From contig NZ_VLLF01000004.1 in NCBI RefSeq assembly GCF_007830545.1, positions 248,001-312,000 of the forward strand: 64,000 nt of DNA. Direction: 5' to 3'. The notes under the pieces are model-generated. The model was not told the DNA's origin. It worked only from the letters and a program-made list of their open reading frames with translations, and ran no database searches. This document shows, in pieces, positions 27,915 to 38,183 of this stretch; positions within the stretch are counted from its first letter, which is position 1, and each line of letters begins with the position of its first letter. Origin of the DNA: Roseibium hamelinense (GTDB lineage: Bacteria; Pseudomonadota; Alphaproteobacteria; Rhizobiales; Stappiaceae). Made by a program: the position numbers and the translations under genes.

Positions 27915-29339
27915 ATGACCGATATGCCGATAGATCTGATCGAGGCCTCAGGGCTTGGACTTGAAACGGCGAAAAAGATCACATCCGATGCCCTATCCGG
28001 CGCCGACGACGGAGAATTATTCGTCGAATACCGCCAAAGCGAAAGCTTGGTGTTTGACAATGGCCGTCTGAAGTCAGCGAACTACGATACAACTCAAGGC
28101 TTCGGTTTGAGAGCTGTTGTTGGCGAAGCAGCTGGATATGCACATAGCGGAGAAATCTCTAAAGCGGCGTTAAAGCGGGCAACGGACGCAGTTCAGGCCG
28201 TTAAATCCGGTCACTCCGGCACTTATGCTTCGGCCCCCGCACGGACGAACAACAGTCTGTATTCGGACATTAACCCACTGGGCCAACCCAGTTTTGAGGA
28301 CAAAGTCAAACTCTTGCAGCAGATCGACGCCTACGCCCGCGCCAAAGATCCGCGTGTTCGCCAGGTCTCTGTTTCCCTCGCTGGAAACTGGCAGGTTGTT
28401 CAGATCTTGCGCGCCGACGGTCACCTGGTGCGTGACGTCCGTCCTCTGGTCCGTCTTGGCATCAGCGTGGTTGCCGGCGAAGGTGATCGGCAGGAAAGCG
28501 GTTTTTTTGGATGCGGTGGGCGCGAAGGTTTTGAGCGGTTTATCACGGCTGAAAATTGGGAAGCAGGTGTCGAAGAAGCGCTGCGTCAGGCGCTTGTCAA
28601 TTTGGAAGCCCAACCAGCGCCTGCGGGCACGATGGACGTTGTCCTAGGAGCCGGCTGGCCCGGTATCCTGCTGCATGAAGCTGTGGGCCACGGTCTGGAG
28701 GGGGATTTCAATCGCAAGAAAACATCCGCTTTTGCAGGCCTGATGGGTGAGCGTGTAGCGTCCCCTGGAGTGACCATTGTTGATGATGGGACTTTGACGG
28801 ACCGTCGCGGATCTCTAACCGTCGACGATGAAGGAACCCCCGCCAGCCGCACAACACTCATCGAAGACGGCATTTTGACCGGCTACATGCAGGACCGGCA
28901 AAATGCGCGGTTGATGGGTATGGAGCCAACCGGCAATGGCCGCCGCCAGTCATTCGCACATATTCCAATGCCGCGAATGACCAATACGGTGATGATGTCA
29001 GGTGACAAAGACCCGGGTGAAATTCTGGAGTCGGTGAAAGACGGTATCTATGCTGTTTCGTTCGGCGGTGGGCAGGTGGATATCACCTCAGGCAAATTTG
29101 TCTTCTCTTGCACGGAAGCCTACAAGATCGAAAACGGCAAGGTCGGAGCACCGGTTAAAGGCGCCATGCTGATCGGCAACGGCCCGGATGCATTGACCCG
29201 AGTGTCGATGATCGGAAATGACATGAAACTGGACCCGGGCATCGGCACATGCGGGAAACAGGGGCAGGGGGTTCCGGTTGGGGTTGGCCAGCCTTCCATG
29301 CTCTTGAATGGGCTGACGGTCGGCGGAACAGCCGTTTAG
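27915..29339 (+). CDS. tldD: Metalloprotease TldD
   Basis: 474 residues from the ATG at 27915 (MTDMPIDLIEAS). TldD carries the zinc site HEAVGHGLEGD (HExxxH) near the middle, and the C-terminal CGKQGQGVPVGVGQPS. It acts with TldE on unstructured peptides and bacteriocin or antitoxin substrates. The frame is open 22 codons further upstream, but those lack family features. Having both TldD and TldE near each other, flanking a lipid A operon, is noted as context. Confidence 0.94.
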   Translation: MTDMPIDLIEASGLGLETAKKITSDALSGADDGELFVEYRQSESLVFDNGRLKSANYDTTQGFGLRAVVGEAAGYAHSGEISKAALKRATDAVQAVKSGHSGTYASAPARTNNSLYSDINPLGQPSFEDKVKLLQQIDAYARAKDPRVRQVSVSLAGNWQVVQILRADGHLVRDVRPLVRLGISVVAGEGDRQESGFFGCGGREGFERFITAENWEAGVEEALRQALVNLEAQPAPAGTMDVVLGAGWPGILLHEAVGHGLEGDFNRKKTSAFAGLMGERVASPGVTIVDDGTLTDRRGSLTVDDEGTPASRTTLIEDGILTGYMQDRQNARLMGMEPTGNGRRQSFAHIPMPRMTNTVMMSGDKDPGEILESVKDGIYAVSFGGGQVDITSGKFVFSCTEAYKIENGKVGAPVKGAMLIGNGPDALTRVSMIGNDMKLDPGIGTCGKQGQGVPVGVGQPSMLLNGLTVGGTAV

Positions 29340-29372
29340 GGGCTTTAAAAGCTAAATACCTCATTAAAAAGC

Positions 29373-29400
29373 TGCTTCGTTGCGATTTCTCAACGAAGCA
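29373..29400. repeat. 10-bp inverted repeat between tldD and the antiporter gene
   Basis: TGCTTCGTTG, an 8-base loop and CAACGAAGCA form a perfect stem 34 bases after tldD. No T-run follows, so it is at most a weak terminator, or it is an operator or RNA-stability element. Confidence 0.4.
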
Positions 29401-29486
29401 GGCCTTACACTCCAATACCATTGAGAAACTGTCCGGCCGCCCGGCCGCGACTCTAGAACCTCATTGCCCCATGGCTTGGAGTGGAA

Positions 29487-31301
29487 ATGGCCGCAGAGAG
29501 CGCACCGCCGTTTTTTACCGAATCGATCATATTGCTCGCTGCCAGCGTTATTGCGGTACCCATTGCCAAACGGCTGGGCCTTGGCTCGGTTGTTGGTTAT
29601 CTGGCAGCCGGGGCAGCCATCGGTCCCTACGGTCTCGGGTTGTTCGGGTCTGGCGAAGATGTTTTGCATGTGGCCGAGCTTGGCGTGGTTCTGCTCCTGT
29701 TCGTTATCGGACTAGAGCTTGACCCGAAAAAACTTTGGCGGATGCGGCGCGATATATTTGGTCTCGGGACAGCGCAAGTGGTGCTGACCGGGGTGGTCTT
29801 AAGCGCAATTGCGCTTGCCATCGGTACTCCGCGAAATGCAGCACTGGTGGCGGGGTTTGGATTGGCGCTGTCTTCTACGGCCTTTGCCTTGCAAATCCTC
29901 CAGGAGCGCGGGCAGTTTTCATCCGCCTACGGTCAACGCGCGTTTGGCATTCTTTTGCTTCAGGACATTGCAATCGTCCCGCTTTTGGCAATGGTTGCAA
30001 TTCTTGCTCCGGGAACCGGTGCCTCCACGGGAGGTGAGATTGTCAGCGAAGTCTTTATGACGCTCGCCGCGGTCGCTGGCGTTGTTCTCGCTGGCCGCTA
30101 TCTTGCCTCGCCTCTGTTTCTGTTTCTTGCTGCAAGCCGTGCCCGCGAAGTCATGTTGACCGCGGCATTGTTGGTGGCTCTGGGCAGCGCCGGTGTCATG
30201 CACGCAGTTGGCCTGTCCATGGCGCTGGGCGCGTTTTTGGCGGGCGTGCTGTTGGCTGAATCCAGCTTTCGGCACACTCTAGAGGCCGACATTGAACCGT
30301 TTCGCTCGTTGTTGATGGGCCTGTTTTTTGTGGCCGTTGGCATGACATTGAGTTTTTCGGTGGTCGCCGACAATCTTCTCTTTGTCCTGTCCGGCGTGAT
30401 CGTCGTCATGCTCGTAAAAGGGTTGTTTCTTTGGGTTCTGGCCAGGGCAACCGGGTCTCAGACAACCGATGCGTTTCGGATCGCGGTCACCCTCCCACAA
30501 GGAGGTGAGTTTGCTTTTGTGCTGTTTACCTCCGCAGTCTCATTTCAAATATTCGATTTCGAGACCGCAAATCTGTTGAATGCGATCGTCATCCTGACCA
30601 TGGTGATGACGCCAGTCGCCTGTCTTGCCCTTGATGTGATCGCGGAAAAACTCAAACAGCGCGGAATCGAAAATCCTGTTGTCGAGACTTTCGAAGAAGC
30701 CACACCCGCTGTTCTGGTCATCGGCTTCGGCCGTTTCGGGATGATGGTCGCGCAGATCCTGACGTCTGAAGGTCTAGAAATCACCGCCATCGACACACGG
30801 CCGGATCGGATCGCCTATGCCCGAAAGCTCGGGTACAGGGTTTATTATGGCGATGCGACCCGGGCCGATGTCCTGTCGGCGGCAGGGGCTGGAAAGGCTG
30901 CTTTAATCGCGATGTGTGTCGAAAACGACCGGGTTATGTCCAAGTCCATCGAGCTGATCAAACACGGATTCCCAAATGTCCGTCTTTTCTGCCGGGCGAC
31001 CGACCGGGCCCATGCGATGGAACTTGCGCGTCAGGGGGTCGATTTCCAAATCCGCGAGACATTCGAGTCCAGCATTGCCTTCGGTCGCGCCGCACTCGAA
31101 GCGCTGGGAACTCCGATAGAACGGATTCAGGAAATCGAAGAGGATGTGCGCCGGCGCGACCGCGAAAGGTTGGAAATGCAGCTCAAAGAAGGCCTTTTTG
31201 CCGGCGCAGACCGGCTGCACGCCGTTACGCCGCGCCAGGCTGCTAGCAAAACCTCAGATAGCCCCTATCCCCAAGACCACCCTCACGGAAGAGCGTCATA
31301 G
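29487..31301 (+). CDS. CPA2-family cation:proton antiporter (KefB/KefC-like)
   Basis: 604 residues from the ATG at 29487, preceded by GGAG five bases away; a GTG six bases earlier is in frame. About twelve hydrophobic helices (residues about 10-385) are the Na/H or K/H exchanger domain, with GFGLALSSTAFALQIL and the LALG-type AVGLSMALGAFLAGVLLAE. The soluble C-terminus is a TrkA-N/RCK domain: VLVIGFGRFGMMVAQIL (Rossmann, about 413-429). This resembles potassium efflux systems gated by NAD(H) or glutathione adducts. Ligand gating is inferred. Confidence 0.9.
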   Translation: MAAESAPPFFTESIILLAASVIAVPIAKRLGLGSVVGYLAAGAAIGPYGLGLFGSGEDVLHVAELGVVLLLFVIGLELDPKKLWRMRRDIFGLGTAQVVLTGVVLSAIALAIGTPRNAALVAGFGLALSSTAFALQILQERGQFSSAYGQRAFGILLLQDIAIVPLLAMVAILAPGTGASTGGEIVSEVFMTLAAVAGVVLAGRYLASPLFLFLAASRAREVMLTAALLVALGSAGVMHAVGLSMALGAFLAGVLLAESSFRHTLEADIEPFRSLLMGLFFVAVGMTLSFSVVADNLLFVLSGVIVVMLVKGLFLWVLARATGSQTTDAFRIAVTLPQGGEFAFVLFTSAVSFQIFDFETANLLNAIVILTMVMTPVACLALDVIAEKLKQRGIENPVVETFEEATPAVLVIGFGRFGMMVAQILTSEGLEITAIDTRPDRIAYARKLGYRVYYGDATRADVLSAAGAGKAALIAMCVENDRVMSKSIELIKHGFPNVRLFCRATDRAHAMELARQGVDFQIRETFESSIAFGRAALEALGTPIERIQEIEEDVRRRDRERLEMQLKEGLFAGADRLHAVTPRQAASKTSDSPYPQDHPHGRAS

Positions 31302-31834
31302 CCCGCGGAAAACCCGTTCAGAGAAATCGGTATGCCGATTCCTTCCTCGGGCGTTTGCCAGATTATGAACGTTGCCTGCGCGCCGGCCTTCATCCTGTTC
31401 AAGAGTTCATCTTCGAAAATTACCTCGGCGATGCAGCCATTCGGCAAACAGCGGATGAAGCCAGCGCGTCCAATATCCGCGTCGTCCACACGCAGTCCCA
31501 ATCCGTTGGGTAGAAGCACGCCTAAAGGTGCAAGCACCCTAAGAATACGGGCCTGCTTTTCCGCGGTTCTGAGGACAATCACTGACAGGCCAACGTTTTC
31601 GCGGTCTTCAGCGGTGACGTTCTGGATTAACGCGCACTGCTCACCCGAAGCGCCGGGAGGTGTGTCGCAGCGCATTTGCCAGTCGCCATGTGTTGATTTG
31701 ATTTCTCCCTGAGCCAGAGCCGGGCCAGAAGAAAACTGTATGCCGAGACTCAGCACCAGCCCGGCGGCGCACGCTTTCAGGAATTTTGTGAGTGTTCGCG
31801 CTTCAATCGAACCGAAGCCATGGCGGATGAACAA
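31283..31834 (-). CDS. Invasion-associated locus B (IalB) family protein
   Basis: 183 residues. A signal peptide (KFLKACAAGLVLSLGIQFSS...ALA) is followed by an IalB-type domain beginning HGDWQMRCD, with Cys pairs in QCALIQ and RCLPNGC. IalB-like proteins are periplasmic; the family is named from Bartonella but is common in non-pathogens. The TTG at 31834 has GGAGGAC four bases ahead; another TTG at 31846 lies just before it. The 3' end overlaps the antiporter gene by 19 bases, convergent. Confidence 0.85.
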   Translation of the reverse strand: MFIRHGFGSIEARTLTKFLKACAAGLVLSLGIQFSSGPALAQGEIKSTHGDWQMRCDTPPGASGEQCALIQNVTAEDRENVGLSVIVLRTAEKQARILRVLAPLGVLLPNGLGLRVDDADIGRAGFIRCLPNGCIAEVIFEDELLNRMKAGAQATFIIWQTPEEGIGIPISLNGFSAGYDALP

Positions 31835-31991
31835 AGTGTCCTCCAAATTTGTTTTCGCACCTCATTCAACGCGCGGGTCGAATCAAGGTGCTGGGATGGG
31901 GCGCAGATTGCCGCATGATGGTTAATCTGACCAGCCTGCTTCGGTTGATAACATGTCGGTATTGCGGCTTTGCACCATTTTTGCCCTGTCG

Positions 31992-32005
31992 TTGATCCTG
32001 ATCAA
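31992..32005. promoter_or_regulatory. Perfect FNR/FixK box (TTGAT-N4-ATCAA)
   Basis: TTGATCCTGATCAA matches the consensus of Fnr/FixK-type CRP-family regulators at every defined base. It sits 308 bases before the coxB start and 158 bases before the ialB start on the other strand. Alphaproteobacterial FnrL/FixK proteins act on respiratory genes under low oxygen; here it could repress the aa3 oxidase operon or control ialB. No experiment supports this; the match is exact. Confidence 0.65.
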
Positions 32006-32152
32006 TCATTGTCAACACCATTCAAGCCGCAAAAACACGTCATAAACATTGCAGAATGGCGCGGGTTATGGTTTTTGTGCGCCGGAATTGTGTCCGAAGA
32101 GTTCTGCGGCAGATCGCCGCTTAGACCAAGGGTCCAGTCGCGCTAAGTCTGT

Positions 32153-32168
32153 GATTGTGATTACAATC
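32153..32168. promoter_or_regulatory. Inverted repeat GATTGT-N4-ACAATC upstream of coxB
   Basis: Perfect 6-bp arms with a 4-base spacer, lying 145 bases before the coxB GTG in an AT-rich stretch (gattacaatcttataatc) that looks like a promoter. The 478-base gap (31835-32312) holds this repeat, the FNR box and no protein-like frame. Confidence 0.4.
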
Positions 32169-32312
32169 TTATAATCAATGGCAGATTTTAGCCGACCGCG
32201 GCGGTCTCCTGCGGATACGGTAAGTCGTTGCCGGGCGGTCAAAGAACCGATACGGGTTCACGAAATTGAATATCGCGCCGATGGGCGGCGGTTGAGGGAA
32301 GGGAGCATAGAC

Positions 32313-33269
32313 GTGAAGGCAGTCTTCAAACGTCTCTTGGCTATGACAACAGCGATGGGTGCGAGCGCGTGGGCCGCCACCGCATCGTTCGCCAATGATG
32401 GCGGCGTGACCAACTGGCAGCTTGGCTATCAAGATTCCGTAACCGAGGTGATGGACGACATCACCTGGTTCAATAGCTTTACGTTGGTCATAATCACCGT
32501 AATCACGTTGTTTGTGCTCGCATTGTTGGTCTATGTGTCGGTAAAGTTCCGGGCATCGTCCAACCCAGTGCCGTCGCGCACGTCGCACAACACGATGATC
32601 GAAGTGGTGTGGACCGTTGTTCCAATCCTGATACTGGTGGTCATCGCCATTCCGTCGTTCCGCTTGCTCTATAAGCAGCTCGACATTCCCGAGTACCAGA
32701 TGACGGTCAAGGCGACCGGGTATCAATGGTACTGGGGCTACGAGTACACCGACGAAGACATGGGTGGTCTTTTCTTCGACTCTTATATGGTGGGCGACGC
32801 GACCAACGCGGAACGCGATCTTGCAGCACGCCAGGAAGTTGCTGAGGAGCGAGGCGTTCCATTGGCTGAAGTCCCGCGCTTGCTGGCTGTTGATAACGAA
32901 ATGGTTGTTCCGGTCGACACAACGGTCCGGCTCCAGGTTACCGCGGCAGACGTGATCCATGCATTCGCCATGCCTTCGATGGGACTCAAGATCGATGCGA
33001 TCCCTGGACGCCTGAACGAAACATGGTTCCGTGCGCGCGAGACTGGCGTTTACTACGGGCAGTGCTCGGAGCTTTGCGGCAACCTGCACGCCTTCATGCC
33101 CCTAGCGATCCGCGTGGTATCGGTCGAGCAGTATCAGCAATGGGCGAGCGCGGCTCAAGACGATCTAGGTGACGCAAATAAGCAGCTGATGGCGTCGATC
33201 GCAGCTGAAAAGGACAAAAAGCTCGCTGCCAAATCTGGCGGTGAGCAGACTTCTGTCGCTGCAAACTAA
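32313..33269 (+). CDS. coxB: Cytochrome c oxidase subunit II (aa3-type)
   Basis: 318 residues from a GTG at 32313, preceded by GGGAAGGGAG seven bases away. Signal peptide (VKAVFKRLLAMTTAM...ASFA), then two transmembrane helices (about 45-65 and 85-110) and a periplasmic cupredoxin domain. The CuA ligands are in QCSELCGNLHAFM, with VIHAFAMPS supplying the His. It receives electrons from cytochrome c. The frame is open to an upstream ATG, but that would put charged residues before the signal peptide. First gene of the oxidase operon. Confidence 0.96.
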   Translation: MKAVFKRLLAMTTAMGASAWAATASFANDGGVTNWQLGYQDSVTEVMDDITWFNSFTLVIITVITLFVLALLVYVSVKFRASSNPVPSRTSHNTMIEVVWTVVPILILVVIAIPSFRLLYKQLDIPEYQMTVKATGYQWYWGYEYTDEDMGGLFFDSYMVGDATNAERDLAARQEVAEERGVPLAEVPRLLAVDNEMVVPVDTTVRLQVTAADVIHAFAMPSMGLKIDAIPGRLNETWFRARETGVYYGQCSELCGNLHAFMPLAIRVVSVEQYQQWASAAQDDLGDANKQLMASIAAEKDKKLAAKSGGEQTSVAAN

Positions 33270-33343
33270 GCGGCTAAATATTAAACCAACCCGCGCCGGG
33301 GCAGATACCGGCGCGCAGTTGAAGGTCAACGAGGGAGCACTAG

Positions 33344-34939
<1,596 letters not shown>

Positions 34940-35081
34940 GGTCTCAGACCGGCTGACCAACGAGCCGGCCCTGAAATCGCACCGCGCCTAACATGGCGCG
35001 GTGCGCGATTGCTTGAAAAGCGGAGCAGTTCCCGCACCGTCATGGGTTGCGGAAGCCAAGAACAGAATAAGGGACGTGCCA

Positions 35082-36020
35082 ATGTCGCTCGCAGAGCGCC
35101 AGGACATGATGACAGACAACGCCGTTTGGGACGGCGGCATGGGGTCGGTCGGTGACTATATCGCGCTGCTTAAGCCGCGGGTGATGTCGCTTGTAATCTT
35201 CACTGCATTCGTCGGTATGATGCTCGCGCCCGGAACGCTTCATCCTGTTATTGCAGGAGTGGCGTTGTTGTGTATCGCCGTAGGTGCAGGCGCGTCTGGG
35301 GCGTTGAACATGTGGTATGATGCCGACATTGACAGCGTCATGACACGTACATCGAAACGCCCGATACCGGACGGTAAAGTAACACCCGAAGAGGCGCTTG
35401 CCTTTGGCATGACACTCTCCATCGGATCGGTGCTCATTCTCGGACTCTTGGTGAACTGGTTTGCGGGGGCGTTCCTCGCCTTCACCATCTTTTTCTACGC
35501 CGTCATTTACACGATGTGGCTGAAGCGTTCGACACCCCAGAACATTGTCATCGGCGGTGCGGCGGGAGCGTTTCCGCCCATGATTGGATGGGCCAGCGTC
35601 ACGGGAACCGTGAGCCTCGAAAGTTTCGTGCTCTTTCTGATTATCTTTATGTGGACCCCACCACATTTTTGGGCTCTAGCACTGTTCAAAAAAGGGGATT
35701 ATGAAACCGCTGGTGTGCCGATGTTGCCGGTTGTTTCAGGCGAGACATCAACCCGTCATCAGATCCTGGTGTATTCTATCCTTCTGGCACCAATCGGAAT
35801 TTCTCCTTATCTGCTCGGCTATGCAAGCCCGTTTTATGGAATCGCATCCGCCGGCCTTGGGGCTGCGTTTGTATGGCTTTCGTTTGATGTCTGGCGATTG
35901 AGGGAAGGGGATGCTGCACGCAGAGCGACCCTTCGGCTGTTCAAGTATTCGATATATTTTCTATTCTTGCTGTTCGCATTGTTGTTTGTGGAGAGCATTG
36001 CCGGAAGGATCCTCGGATGA
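35082..36020 (+). CDS. ctaB: Protoheme IX farnesyltransferase CtaB
   Basis: 312 residues from the ATG at 35082 with GGGA ahead. It converts heme B to heme O, the precursor of the heme A used by this oxidase. Asp-rich sites [20 protein letters not shown] and the other UbiA-family helices are present. The frame is open 27 codons upstream, without family support. The stop overlaps the start of the small coxF-like gene in ATGA. No ctaA (heme A synthase) is in the window. Confidence 0.95.
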   Translation: MSLAERQDMMTDNAVWDGGMGSVGDYIALLKPRVMSLVIFTAFVGMMLAPGTLHPVIAGVALLCIAVGAGASGALNMWYDADIDSVMTRTSKRPIPDGKVTPEEALAFGMTLSIGSVLILGLLVNWFAGAFLAFTIFFYAVIYTMWLKRSTPQNIVIGGAAGAFPPMIGWASVTGTVSLESFVLFLIIFMWTPPHFWALALFKKGDYETAGVPMLPVVSGETSTRHQILVYSILLAPIGISPYLLGYASPFYGIASAGLGAAFVWLSFDVWRLREGDAARRATLRLFKYSIYFLFLLFALLFVESIAGRILG

Positions 36021-36178
36021 CCCAGGAAAATGATGGCGTTAAACTGACTGCGGAACAAACGAAGCGGCGCCGGTCTCGCTCGATCGCAATAGCTTTCGCA
36101 CTGGGTGCGCTTGTGGTTTTGTTTTACGTCGTAACCATCGTAAAGATGGGCCCCGAAATCATGAACAGAGCGTTGTGA
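36017..36178 (+). CDS. coxF: Small membrane protein of the cox operon (CoxF-like)
   Basis: 53 residues: [20 protein letters not shown], then one transmembrane helix ([20 protein letters not shown]), then [10 protein letters not shown]. The start overlaps the ctaB stop (ATGA) and it lies directly before ctaG. A small single-helix protein of this size and position is found in alphaproteobacterial cox operons and is annotated as CoxF or as a cytochrome oxidase assembly protein; I assign it by position and length. Its role in oxidase assembly is inferred. Confidence 0.75.
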   Translation: MTQENDGVKLTAEQTKRRRSRSIAIAFALGALVVLFYVVTIVKMGPEIMNRAL

Positions 36179-36188
36179 GGTTATTGAG

Positions 36189-36791
36189 TTGACCGAACCA
36201 AAGACGACCGACACGAATGGTAAGAGCAATCTGAAAGTTGCACTGGCATGCACTGGCATGTTCACATTCATGATCGGCGCTGCTTATGCAGCTGTCCCGC
36301 TTTATGATCTGTTTTGCCGGGTTACCGGATTTGGCGGCACAACTCAGGTCGCAGAGTATGAAAGCGACCGGGTCATAGACCGCAAAATCACCATCCGGTT
36401 TGACGGCAACGTGAACGGAAAGCTGCCGTGGTCGTTCAAGCCGGAGCAGCGTACGGTGACTTTGAAAATGGGTGAGACCGGTCAGCTGTCTTATGTAGCG
36501 ATGAACACGGGCGATATGCCTACTGTCGGGACATCAACGTTCAATGTCACACCGCTCGAAGCTGGGAGTTACTTTAATAAAATTCAGTGCTTCTGCTTCA
36601 CCGAGCAGGCGCTTGAACCCGGCGAAAACATCGACATGCCAGTGGTGTTTTTTGTTGATCCAGACATGAATGACGATCCGGATTTGGCGCACGTGAAAGA
36701 AATCACGCTGTCCTACACATTTTTCCCGGTGGAAACACCGACACAACCGGTTGCGGCGCGGGTAGATGCGTCTGTTGAAACGAAGCTTTGA
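36189..36791 (+). CDS. ctaG: Cytochrome c oxidase assembly protein CtaG/Cox11
   Basis: 200 residues starting with TTG, with a GAGG about eight bases upstream. It delivers copper to the CuB site of subunit I. One N-terminal membrane helix (KVALACTGMFTFMIGAAYAA) is followed by PLYDLFCRVTGFGGTTQ and the copper-binding motif IQCFCFTEQ. The periplasmic domain ends in ETITLSYTFF-type sequence. Placed between coxF and subunit III, as in related operons. Confidence 0.94.
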   Translation: MTEPKTTDTNGKSNLKVALACTGMFTFMIGAAYAAVPLYDLFCRVTGFGGTTQVAEYESDRVIDRKITIRFDGNVNGKLPWSFKPEQRTVTLKMGETGQLSYVAMNTGDMPTVGTSTFNVTPLEAGSYFNKIQCFCFTEQALEPGENIDMPVVFFVDPDMNDDPDLAHVKEITLSYTFFPVETPTQPVAARVDASVETKL

Positions 36792-36839
36792 TGCCGCTCA
36801 ACAACAAGAGCGGCCCTGATTGCGTTGGGGAGCAAGCCA

Positions 36840-37712
36840 ATGGCTGAGGCACACACCAAAAACCACGATTACCACTTGGTAGAACCGTCACCATGGCCAT
36901 TTCTGGCATCGGTGGGCGCGTTTATCTTGGCGCTTGGCGCCATCGGCTTTATGCGCCTAGCGCAAGGGTCCGAATTTGTTCTTTTCGGTATCGATCTCAC
37001 CGGATGGGGGCTGTTTGCGGTCGGTTTGGCGATCGTCCTCTATGTGATGTATGCATGGTGGCGCGATACTATTCGCGAATCCCGTGAGGGTTATCATACG
37101 CGCGTCGTTTCACTGCACCTGCGCTATGGAATGATCTTGTTCATTGCCTCTGAGGTGATGTTCTTTGTGGCGTGGTTCTGGGCCTACTTTGATGTTGCCC
37201 TGTTCGCGGGGGAGGCCATTAATTATCAGCGTGTTGAAGCCACTGGCGGCGTTTGGCCGCCGGAGGGCATTGCAACATTCGACCCCTGGCACCTGCCGCT
37301 ATTAAATACGCTCATTCTGCTGTGTTCCGGCACCACGGTAACATGGGCCCACCATGCGCTTCTTCACAATGACCGCGAAGGCCTCAAATGGGGTCTAACA
37401 CTCACGGTTCTGCTCGGCGTTTTGTTTTCGATCTGCCAAGTCTATGAATATACCCATGCCGCTTTCGACTTCAGCGGAAACATCTACGGTGCAACATTCT
37501 ACATGGCGACCGGCTTCCACGGCTTCCATGTGTTTGTCGGTACTGTCTTCCTGGCTGTTTGTCTTGGCCGTGCGCTGGCAGGTCATTTCACGCCTGAGAA
37601 ACACTTCGGTTTTGAAGCGGCCGCATGGTACTGGCATTTCGTCGACGTGGTCTGGCTGTTCCTGTTTGTAGCGATTTATATCTGGGGTGCGGGCGCGCCA
37701 CCTGCACACTAG
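36840..37712 (+). CDS. ctaE: Cytochrome c oxidase subunit III
   Basis: 290 residues from the ATG at 36840, with GGGGAG eight bases upstream. Seven hydrophobic helices. Motifs include HDYHLVEPSPWPFLAS, the lipid-binding ESREGYHT region and GFHGFHVFVGTVFL. It stabilises subunit I and its proton uptake. The frame reads five codons further upstream to a TTG, but the ATG is preferred. A strong hairpin follows the gene. Confidence 0.96.
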   Translation: MAEAHTKNHDYHLVEPSPWPFLASVGAFILALGAIGFMRLAQGSEFVLFGIDLTGWGLFAVGLAIVLYVMYAWWRDTIRESREGYHTRVVSLHLRYGMILFIASEVMFFVAWFWAYFDVALFAGEAINYQRVEATGGVWPPEGIATFDPWHLPLLNTLILLCSGTTVTWAHHALLHNDREGLKWGLTLTVLLGVLFSICQVYEYTHAAFDFSGNIYGATFYMATGFHGFHVFVGTVFLAVCLGRALAGHFTPEKHFGFEAAAWYWHFVDVVWLFLFVAIYIWGAGAPPAH

Positions 37713-37740
37713 GGTCACTCGTCCGGGTTAAATCAGTAAG

Positions 37741-37774
37741 AAACGCCCGCGCCAGATCTGGCGTGGGCGTTTTA
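37741..37774 (+). terminator. Intrinsic terminator after the oxidase subunits
   Basis: AAACGCCCGCGCCAGA pairs with TCTGGCGTGGGCGTTT, followed by T residues. It separates the core oxidase genes from the downstream DUF983-SURF1 genes, which would then need readthrough or their own promoter. Confidence 0.8.
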
Positions 37775-37805
37775 CCTTTTCTACGCCAAACATTTGGTGA
37801 GAGAC

Positions 37806-38183
37806 ATGACTGGAAAAGCGGACTTCCCAAAAGCAAACCCTGTCAAAGCGGGTTTGTCAGGTGCCTGTCCGTCATGCGGACAAGGCAAGTTGTTTAACGG
37901 ATTTTTATCCCTAAAACCCGCCTGCGCCGTTTGCGGTCAGCGATTCGATTTTGCTGATAGCGGCGACGGACCCGCAGTATTCGTTATCATGATTGTTGGG
38001 TTTATCGTTGTCGGTCTGGTGTTGGCAGTGGAATTGACCTACCAGCCTCCCATATGGGTGCACATGGTTCTGTGGTTGCCATTGACTGTTGTGCTTGCTG
38101 CTGGCGCTTTGCGGCCTCTGAAGGGGCTGATGATCGCGTTGCAATTTCAAAACAATGCCAAGGAGGGTGAACTTGACGATTGA
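37806..38183 (+). CDS. DUF983 membrane protein
   Basis: 125 residues from the ATG at 37806. CPSCGQGKLF and CAVCGQRFDF form a CxxC...CxxC zinc-ribbon-like N-terminus; two hydrophobic helices follow (VFVIMIVGFIVVGLVLAVEL and MVLWLPLTVVLAAGAL). DUF983 genes usually sit next to cox and SURF1 genes in alphaproteobacteria, and a role in oxidase biogenesis is assumed from this. The end overlaps SURF1 by 11 bases. Confidence 0.88.
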   Translation: MTGKADFPKANPVKAGLSGACPSCGQGKLFNGFLSLKPACAVCGQRFDFADSGDGPAVFVIMIVGFIVVGLVLAVELTYQPPIWVHMVLWLPLTVVLAAGALRPLKGLMIALQFQNNAKEGELDD

